A stretch of 7,390 bases of DNA from CAYMRB01 sp964392615. Its GTDB lineage: Bacteria > Planctomycetota > UBA8108. Positions 1-5,571 of this stretch are shown piece after piece (within the stretch, counting starts at the first letter, position 1; each line of letters begins with the position of its first letter). Under the pieces are notes generated by a model, which saw only the letters and a program-made list of their open reading frames with translations, made no database searches and was not told where the DNA came from. The stretch spans positions 1 to 7,390 of the forward strand of contig CAYMRB010000485.1 in the NCBI GenBank assembly GCA_964392615.1, given 5' to 3'. A program made the translations under genes and the position numbers.

Positions 1-1
1 G

Positions 2-661
2 ATCGGCCCGGTGATCCAGAAGGCGAATCAGGCCGGCATCCCGGTGTTCACGACGGACATCAAGGGCCTCGCGGAGGGCGTCGACATCGTCTGTCACGTC
101 GCGACCGACAACCTCGGCGGCGGTCGCGAGGCCGGCAAGGCGATGATCGAGGCCGTCGGGGCGACCGGCGGCGAGATCGTCGTCATCGACTGCAAGCAGA
201 TCGAGTCGTGCCTGCTGCGCGTCCAGGGCTTCAAGGAGGTGATCGACGCGCACAACAAGACTGCCGCGAACAAGATCGAGATCGTCGCGGAGCTCCCGGG
301 CAACGCCGCGCGCAACGAGGGCTACAAGGCCGCCGAGGACGCGCTGCAAGCCCACCCGGACATCGTCGGCATCTTCGCGATCAATGACCCGTCCGCGCTC
401 GGTGCGCACTCGGCGCTCGAGAAGGCCGGCCGGGCGGATCAGGTCAAGCTCATCGCATTCGATGGCCAGCCCGAGGGCAAGCTGGCGATCCGCGACGGGA
501 AGATCTACGCCGATCCGATCCAGTTCCCGGACAGGCTGGGTGTCGAGACGGTGCGCGTGATGATGTCGTACTTTCGCGGGGACGATGTGCCAGAGGAGAT
601 CCTGATCCCGACGGAGCTTTACCGGCAGGCGGACGCACTCGCGGACCCCGATCTGAAATGA
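2..661 (+). CDS. Sugar ABC transporter substrate-binding protein, type-1 periplasmic-binding fold (RbsB-like), 5'-truncated
   Basis: This is the C-terminal part (about 219 residues) of the periplasmic sugar receptor of an RbsB/MglB/XylF-class importer; it captures the sugar and delivers it to the permease. The frame is open to the left edge, so the true start and signal peptide lie outside; the GTG at 11 is internal. Family landmarks, in order, are KANQAGIPVFTTD (end of the N-lobe), HVATDNLGGGREAG, RVQGFKEV, FAINDPSALGAHSAL, AFDGQPEG and IQFPDRLG. Aligned from memory with E. coli RbsB, the ligand residues Asp89, Asn190, Asp215 and Gln235 have counterparts in TTD, IND, FDG and IQF. The Arg that follows Asp89 in RbsB is Ile here (TTDI versus TLDR), so ribose is not assured. 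The stop codon overlaps the next gene's ATG (ATGA), which fits translational coupling in an operon. Function class is secure; the substrate is unknown. Confidence 0.93.
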   Translation: MGPVIQKANQAGIPVFTTDIKGLAEGVDIVCHVATDNLGGGREAGKAMIEAVGATGGEIVVIDCKQIESCLLRVQGFKEVIDAHNKTAANKIEIVAELPGNAARNEGYKAAEDALQAHPDIVGIFAINDPSALGAHSALEKAGRADQVKLIAFDGQPEGKLAIRDGKIYADPIQFPDRLGVETVRVMMSYFRGDDVPEEILIPTELYRQADALADPDLK

Positions 662-2151
662 CGAACGGCGCGCCGCCTCTCCTCGAGATGCGCGGCATCG
701 ACAAGTCGTTCCCCGGTGTCCGCGCGCTGCGCGGCGTCGACCTCGAGCTGTGTCGCGGCGAGGTGCTCGCGCTGCTCGGCGAGAACGGCGCCGGCAAGTC
801 GACGCTCATGAAGGTGCTCGGTGGCGCGCACGCACCCGACGCCGGAACGCTGCGAGTCGACGGAGTCGATCCGGGAATCAGCACGCCGATCGACGCCCGA
901 CAGGCCGGCATCGGCGTGATCTGGCAGGAGCTCAACCTGATTCCGTCACTCTCGGCCGCCGAGAATCTGTTCCTCGGTCAAGAGCGGACCGTCGGTGGGC
1001 TCGTGCGCCGCCGCGACGAGGTGCGCCGTGCTCGCGAGCTGTTCGCGCGGATGGGCGTCGCTGTCGACCCGCTCGCACCGTGTCGCAGCCTCTCGGTCGC
1101 GCAGCAGCAGGTCGTCGAGATCGCCAAGGCGCTCGCGCTCGACGCACGCATCATCGTCATGGACGAGCCGAGCGCCACGCTGACGCTCGCGGAGGTCGAG
1201 AGCTTGTTCGGCATCATCCGCGAGCTGCGCGCGCAGGGGATCGGGGTGATCTACATCAGCCACCGTCTCGAGGAGATCTTCGCGATCGCCGACCGGGTCC
1301 TGGTGCTCCGCGACGGCGAGTCGGTCGGCGTGCGGTCGGTCGGCTCGGTCGACCGCGACGAGCTGATCGAGCAGATGGTCGGGCGCAAGCTCGAGAACGA
1401 GTTCCCTCGGCGCTCGTCTCGGATCGGCGAGGAGTTGCTCGTCGTCGAGGACCTCGCTCGCGCCGACGCGGTGCGGGGCGTGAGCCTCTCGGTGCGTCGC
1501 GGCGAGATCCTCGCGCTGACGGGCCTCGTCGGCGCGGGACGCACCGAGTTGGCGCGACTGATCTTCGGCGCGGATCGACGGGATCGCGGCGTCGTTCGGC
1601 TCGGCGGCAGGACGCTGCGGATACGCAGACCGCGCGACGCGATTCGCGCGGGTATCGGACTCTTGACCGAGGATCGCAAGTCCGAGGGACTCATCCTCGG
1701 CCAATCGGTGCTCGAGAACTTCGGGCTGCCGAATCTCGGGCGATTCTCGCGCCTCGGATTCGTGCGCCAGCGGCGAGAGCGAAGTGCTTTTGACCGATTC
1801 GTCGACAACCTGAGCATCCGGCTGTCGTATCGACGGCAGCCCGCGCGCAACCTGTCCGGCGGCAACCAGCAGAAGGTCGTGCTCGCGAAGTGGTTGGAGC
1901 GCGCATGTGAGGTCGTTATTTTCGATGAGCCGACCCGCGGGATCGACGTCGGCGCGAAGTTCGAGATCTACGTCCTCATGCAGGAGCTCGCCGAACAGGG
2001 CAAGGCCATCGTGATGATCAGCTCCGAGCTCCCGGAGGTCCTCGGCATGGCGGACCGCGTGCTGGTGATGCACGCCGGGAAGCTGGCCGGGGAGATCCGC
2101 GACGTCGCGAGCGCAACGCAGGAGGACATCATGCAGCTCGCGGTCGGGTGA
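658..2151 (+). CDS. Sugar ABC transporter ATP-binding protein, tandem ATPase domains (RbsA/MglA family)
   Basis: This 497-residue cytoplasmic ATPase powers the sugar importer; the length is normal for RbsA/MglA/XylG proteins, which carry two fused ABC domains. Domain 1 (about residues 8-245) has Walker A GENGAGKST at 41-49, Q-loop Gln90, signature LSVAQQQ at 145-151, Walker B IIVMDEP at 165-171 with Glu170, and H-loop His202. Domain 2 (about 258-495) has the degenerate P-loop GLVGAGRTE at 289-297 (Arg instead of Lys), a canonical LSGGNQQ at 399-405, Walker B VVIFDEP at 419-425 and DEPTRGIDVGAK. The switch His is Ser here (ISSELPE). Degenerate second P-loops are usual in this family, so domain 1 probably does most of the hydrolysis. 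The ATG overlaps the upstream stop by four bases and has no strong Shine-Dalgarno, so translation is probably coupled to the binding-protein gene. Family assignment is firm; sugar specificity is not readable. Confidence 0.96.
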   Translation: MTNGAPPLLEMRGIDKSFPGVRALRGVDLELCRGEVLALLGENGAGKSTLMKVLGGAHAPDAGTLRVDGVDPGISTPIDARQAGIGVIWQELNLIPSLSAAENLFLGQERTVGGLVRRRDEVRRARELFARMGVAVDPLAPCRSLSVAQQQVVEIAKALALDARIIVMDEPSATLTLAEVESLFGIIRELRAQGIGVIYISHRLEEIFAIADRVLVLRDGESVGVRSVGSVDRDELIEQMVGRKLENEFPRRSSRIGEELLVVEDLARADAVRGVSLSVRRGEILALTGLVGAGRTELARLIFGADRRDRGVVRLGGRTLRIRRPRDAIRAGIGLLTEDRKSEGLILGQSVLENFGLPNLGRFSRLGFVRQRRERSAFDRFVDNLSIRLSYRRQPARNLSGGNQQKVVLAKWLERACEVVIFDEPTRGIDVGAKFEIYVLMQELAEQGKAIVMISSELPEVLGMADRVLVMHAGKLAGEIRDVASATQEDIMQLAVG

Positions 2152-2192
2152 TGAACGAGAGCACGAGGACGGACGAGGTTCGGCTGCGATGA
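2151..2192 (+). CDS. Possible 13-codon coupling mini-ORF between ATPase and permease
   Basis: An ATG at 2151 overlaps the last base of the ATPase stop codon (TGATG). It opens a frame encoding MNESTRTDEVRLR that ends in a TGA at 2190-2192. That TGA overlaps the permease start codon (ATGA). The frame therefore bridges the 37-base intergenic gap exactly, with overlaps at both ends. What is seen is the geometry. The inference is that terminating ribosomes could be handed from the ATPase to the permease. The peptide is hydrophilic with no recognisable motif, and a frame this short could arise by chance. A good Shine-Dalgarno just before the permease ATG weakens the need for coupling. Confidence 0.25.
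   Translation: MNESTRTDEVRLR
2171..2178 (+). promoter_or_regulatory. Ribosome binding site of the sugar permease gene
   Basis: The purine-rich GGACGAGG sits 10 bases before the ATG at 2189 and supports that start. The permease frame is open further upstream through the gap, but I see no other ATG there. The protein starting at 2189 also has the expected short cytoplasmic N-terminus before its first membrane helix. Confidence 0.6.
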
Positions 2193-3556
2193 TCAAGGCG
2201 ACGGGCTCGACGGAATCCGGTCTGGGCGGCGCTCTGTGGCAGCTGTTGTACGATTACGGGATGCTGGCCGTGCTGCTGCTCCTGTGCCTGTTCTTCAGCG
2301 CGATCACGTACAGCGAGCAGCATCCGGTCGGCCCGACAGCCGGCGAGCAGCTAGGGCGCCTCCTGGTCGAGAGCGGCTCCGGGGAGGTCGGCGTTCTCGT
2401 CGTCGCCGGCAAGAGCCAGGAAGAGGCGGCGTTCGCCGGCTCGCTCGAGGAAGTGCTGCGGCCGAGTCGAGCGCAGGTCCTGCAGGTAGTGCAGGGCGAG
2501 CCTCGCGACGTGCGGCTCGCGTTCGAGGGAATCCACGCGTCGGGGAAGCGGCTCGACGTTATCGCGTGCACGGACACGGCCTCGAAGTGGGTCGCGACGG
2601 TCCTCGCGGCGCAGGTCGAGCAGCGGCCGGCCCTCGCGTCAGCGGAGATTCGCACGCCGCAGAGCTACATGTGGCCGGACTTCCTGAAGCTCGACAATCT
2701 GCTGAACATCGCGAATCAGATCGCGGTGATCGCGATCATCGCGATCGGCATGACCATGGTCATCATCACGGCCGGCATCGATCTGTCGGTCGGAAGCCTG
2801 ATCGCGCTATCGGCGGTGACCGCGGCGTGGTTGATTCGCGCGTTCGGTGGCGCGGAGGATGCCGGCGCCATCGCGATGGTGGCGTGCAGCTTGACCGCCG
2901 TCGCGTTCTGCGGCGCGATCGGGCTTTTTTCCGGAGTCATGGTCGCGCTCTGCCGCATCCCGCCTTTCATCGTGACGCTGAGCATGATGCTCGTCGCGAG
3001 CGGTCTGGCGTATCTGATCTCGGAGGGCCAATCGATCCATCAGGTGCCGAAGACGTTCAATTGGCTCGGCGGCGGCGCGGATCTCGGCGTTCCGAACACG
3101 GTCGTGCTCATGCTGGTCCTCTATGTGATCGCGCATGTGCTGATGACGCGGACCGTTCTGGGGCGGTACATCTACGCCGTCGGCGGAAACCCCGAGGCCG
3201 CTCGTCTCTCCGGTGTTCCCGTGCGTCGAGTGTTGCTGTTCGTCTACACAGCGTGTGGGGCGCTGGCCGGCATCGGCGGCATCGTCACCGCGTCGTTGTT
3301 CACGAGTGGATCGCCGAAATACGGCGAGACCTACGAGCTCGATGTCATCGCCGCCGTCGTCGTCGGCGGGACGAGCCTCCTGGGCGGCGAGGGCAAGGTG
3401 CTCGGCACTCTGATCGGCGCACTGATCACGGGAGTCATCCGCAACGGCATGAACCTCACCGGTGTCGAGAGCTACACGCAGAAGGTCGTCCTCGGTCTCG
3501 TCATACTGGCCGCCGTACTCGCTGACAGACTGAAGGCGTGGGTGGTGCAGCGATAG
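2189..3556 (+). CDS. Sugar ABC transporter permease (RbsC-like) with large extracytoplasmic insertion
   Basis: This 455-residue integral membrane subunit forms the sugar channel of the importer (BPD_transp_2 class, like RbsC/MglC/XylH). Residues about 20-40 form the first membrane helix. From about 165 onward the protein follows RbsC closely: FLKLDNLLNIANQ, then IAIIAIGMTMVIITAGIDLS (181-200), AGIDLSVGS (195-203), RTVLGRYIYAVGGNPEAARL (321-340, the cytoplasmic ATPase-contact loop), YELDVIAAVVVGGTSLLGG (382-400) and a C-terminal GTLIGALITG segment. The total is about 135 residues longer than E. coli RbsC (321 residues, from memory). The excess lies at about residues 42-158, between helix 1 and the amphipathic PDFLKLDN segment, and should face the periplasm. 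It is the last importer gene in the window; the next gene converges from the opposite strand. The permease assignment is firm; the role of the insertion is unknown. Confidence 0.95.
   Translation: MIKATGSTESGLGGALWQLLYDYGMLAVLLLLCLFFSAITYSEQHPVGPTAGEQLGRLLVESGSGEVGVLVVAGKSQEEAAFAGSLEEVLRPSRAQVLQVVQGEPRDVRLAFEGIHASGKRLDVIACTDTASKWVATVLAAQVEQRPALASAEIRTPQSYMWPDFLKLDNLLNIANQIAVIAIIAIGMTMVIITAGIDLSVGSLIALSAVTAAWLIRAFGGAEDAGAIAMVACSLTAVAFCGAIGLFSGVMVALCRIPPFIVTLSMMLVASGLAYLISEGQSIHQVPKTFNWLGGGADLGVPNTVVLMLVLYVIAHVLMTRTVLGRYIYAVGGNPEAARLSGVPVRRVLLFVYTACGALAGIGGIVTASLFTSGSPKYGETYELDVIAAVVVGGTSLLGGEGKVLGTLIGALITGVIRNGMNLTGVESYTQKVVLGLVILAAVLADRLKAWVVQR
2309..2665 (+). other. Domain insertion in the permease resembling the N-lobe of a type-1 sugar-binding protein
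   Basis: Residues about 41-159 of the permease are soluble and absent from E. coli RbsC. Their pattern alternates strand and helix: GEVGVLVVAG (65-74), helix EEAAFAGSLEEVL (78-90), strand AQVLQVVQ (95-102), helix RDVRLAFEGIHASGKRLD (106-123), strand VIACTDTA (124-131), then helix SKWVATVLAAQVEQ. This is the order of the first three beta-alpha units of RbsB-like proteins, including a TD after the third strand where RbsB has NPTD. The resemblance is my own alignment by eye. Whether it binds ligand, docks the free binding protein, or has only a structural role cannot be told. Confidence 0.55.
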
Positions 3557-3569
3557 GCGGTCGGTGTGA

Positions 3570-3585
3570 GCCGTCGTCAGACGGT
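3570..3585. terminator. Possible bidirectional hairpin at convergent gene ends
   Basis: CCGTC (3571-3575), loop GTCA, GACGG (3580-3584) forms a perfect five-pair stem, extendable by a G-T wobble pair at the base. It lies just past the permease stop and over the stop codon of the opposite-strand gene, the expected place for a shared terminator. There is no T-run on either side and the stem is short, so it may be chance in GC-rich DNA. Confidence 0.2.
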
Positions 3586-4392
3586 GCAGATGCTGCGTCG
3601 CGACAGCACGACTCCGGCCGCCGTCCAGAGCGTCACCCCGACCCCGCCGAGGACGACGACGTGGTCCCACGGCAGGATGCCGTGGCGGATGATCTCGAGG
3701 GGCTGGTAGTAGTTCAGCAAGCCGAGGAACGCGAGCCGCTCGGCCGGCTCCCAGAGCCGACTGACGAAGTCGAGAGCGAACGCGGCGACCACGACCGTGA
3801 AGACGCAGCTGATCGCACGACCGCGGCGGTCGCTACAGGCCGCGACGAAGTACCCGAGCCCGCCGACCGCGAGATAGACGAGCAGCAGATTCGTCACGAC
3901 GAGGATGAGAGCGGTGGGCGTCGGGCGGTCCGCGGCGGCGATGTCCATGCTTCCCAGGACGTTGCCCGCGAGTGCGCAGATGACGAGAAAGAGCCCGGAA
4001 ACGAGCCAGACGAACGACTCCGACAGGAACGCCTGCCAACGCGAGACCGGGAGGCCGAGGAGGACATCGACGGTGCCGCGATCGATCTCGGCGGTCGGGA
4101 AGCGCGTCGAGTGGACGATCTCGTGTGACCACAGGAGCGTGAGAACGACCGGATGGACCCACGCGATGGAGCCGAGCGAGACGAGGCCGACGTCCTCGCC
4201 GAGGTCGCCACCGACGAGCGCCGACACGAGGTTGCGCACGAACGGCATGCGGAAGATCTGCCCGGCCGTGCTCTCCCAATAGAGGGGTAGCACCGACGCG
4301 AGCAGCAGCTCGAAGCCGAACAGGCCGAGCCCGAAGAGGAGGGTCGGCAGCCAGCTCTCGCGGATCGCCTTGAGGATGAGGCCCCGGTTCAT
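3577..4392 (-). CDS. ABC-2 type transporter permease subunit
   Basis: This 271-residue membrane protein is likely the transmembrane half of an ABC exporter. Hydrophobic stretches suggest six membrane segments at about 16-37, 72-91, 124-146, 162-185, 194-213 and 245-264. The stretch EIDRGTVDVLLGLPVSRWQA (102-121) matches the conserved cytoplasmic ABC-2 element usually written as E-GT-LLS-PVSR, which follows the second helix and couples to the ATPase. LNYYQPLEIIRHG (226-238) before the last helix is also common in the family. The gene starts 19 bases after the ATPase gene stop on the same strand, so the two are surely co-transcribed and form one transporter. It ends 20 bases from the convergent sugar permease. 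The Shine-Dalgarno is weak (GGGAC upstream of the ATG). Substrates of such exporters (drugs, lipids, polysaccharides, ions) cannot be predicted from sequence. Confidence 0.88.
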   Translation of the reverse strand: MNRGLILKAIRESWLPTLLFGLGLFGFELLLASVLPLYWESTAGQIFRMPFVRNLVSALVGGDLGEDVGLVSLGSIAWVHPVVLTLLWSHEIVHSTRFPTAEIDRGTVDVLLGLPVSRWQAFLSESFVWLVSGLFLVICALAGNVLGSMDIAAADRPTPTALILVVTNLLLVYLAVGGLGYFVAACSDRRGRAISCVFTVVVAAFALDFVSRLWEPAERLAFLGLLNYYQPLEIIRHGILPWDHVVVLGGVGVTLWTAAGVVLSRRSICTV

Positions 4393-4411
4393 CGCGCGTC
4401 CCGTGTTCGCA

Positions 4412-5290
<879 letters not shown>

Positions 5291-5296
5291 GCGGAG

Positions 5297-5302
5297 CTCC
5301 TC
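5297..5302 (-). promoter_or_regulatory. Ribosome binding site of the exporter ATPase gene
   Basis: Read on the minus strand this is GAGGAG, six bases before the ATG at 5290-5288. It is near-consensus and fixes the start of the ATPase. Confidence 0.75.
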
Positions 5303-5310
5303 GGTCGCGG

Positions 5311-5340
5311 ATTCTATCCGGGGCGGGCGGGCGGTGGAAG
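5311..5340 (-). promoter_or_regulatory. Weak sigma70-like promoter candidate for the exporter operon
   Basis: On the minus strand, TAGAAT (5316-5311) matches five of six bases of the -10 consensus in an otherwise GC-rich stretch. CTTCCA (5340-5335), an 18-base spacer upstream, matches only three of six bases of the -35 consensus. The implied transcript would start about 13 bases before the ATPase ATG, just before the Shine-Dalgarno, giving a very short leader. Only the -10 resemblance is notable; this is a guess to be tested. Confidence 0.22.
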
Positions 5341-5369
5341 CCGCACCCGGAGGCGAGTCCGGGTCGGGT

Positions 5370-5471
5370 GTCGGTGTCGGCGTCGGAGTCGGAGTCGGAG
5401 TCGGAGTCGGAGTCGGTGTCGGAGTCGGCGTCGGAGTCGGGGGCGGAGTCGGAGGCGGAGTCGCTGGCGGA
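5370..5471. repeat. Hexanucleotide tandem array (GTCGGN)n in a divergent intergenic region
   Basis: Twelve consecutive units of GTCGGN run from 5370 to 5441, with the sixth base mostly A and otherwise T, C or G. Five degenerate units follow to 5471 (GGCGGA, GTCGGA, GGCGGA, GTCGCT, GGCGGA), giving about 17 units in exact register. The array lies between the start codons of two divergent genes (5290 on minus, 5572 on plus). It contains no stop codon in any of six frames: plus frames read Val-Gly, Ser-Glu or Arg-Ser, and minus frames read Ser-Asp, Pro-Thr or Arg-Leu. Long open frames across it are therefore artefacts of composition. The regular GG doublets every six bases on the plus strand could give structured DNA or RNA. 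The five identical GTCGGA units at 5382-5411 make slippage plausible. Confidence 0.9.
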
Positions 5472-5486
5472 AGCGCACCCGACGCG

Positions 5487-5502
5487 GTGACCCTTTCGTG
5501 AC
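5487..5502. promoter_or_regulatory. GTGAC direct repeat, possible operator, upstream of the HEAT-repeat gene
   Basis: GTGAC occurs at 5487-5491 and again at 5498-5502, 11 bases apart and so on the same face of the helix. It sits 70 bases before the ATG at 5572 in the only non-repetitive stretch of the upstream region. No convincing -35/-10 pair is visible here. Two five-base repeats can easily be chance. Confidence 0.12.
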
Positions 5503-5562
5503 ATCCTCGCGCATGATGAACCCATCGCGGGGCCGCGCCGTCTCGTTCCCCGCCAGGCCGGC

Positions 5563-5566
5563 GAGG
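5563..5566 (+). promoter_or_regulatory. Ribosome binding site of the HEAT-repeat gene
   Basis: GAGG five bases before the ATG at 5572 supports this start. In this frame there is a stop at 5488-5490 and no ATG, GTG or TTG between it and 5572, so 5572 is the first available start codon. Confidence 0.6.
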
Positions 5567-5571
5567 TCGTC

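Noticed and set aside
946..2196. Long minus-strand open frame opposite the sugar ATPase
   Set aside because: The plus strand encodes a complete RbsA-type ATPase with all motifs in order. The antisense product is Arg/Asp/His/Leu-rich with no family resemblance.
2750..2763. Perfect 14-base palindrome ATGACCATGGTCAT
   Set aside because: It encodes the conserved GMTMVI segment of the permease, so the symmetry follows from coding constraint, and it is deep inside the gene.
2807..3670. Minus-strand open frame opposite the sugar permease, extending over the convergent junction
   Set aside because: The plus-strand permease is unambiguous. The antisense product is His/Arg/Asp-rich and polar with no motifs.
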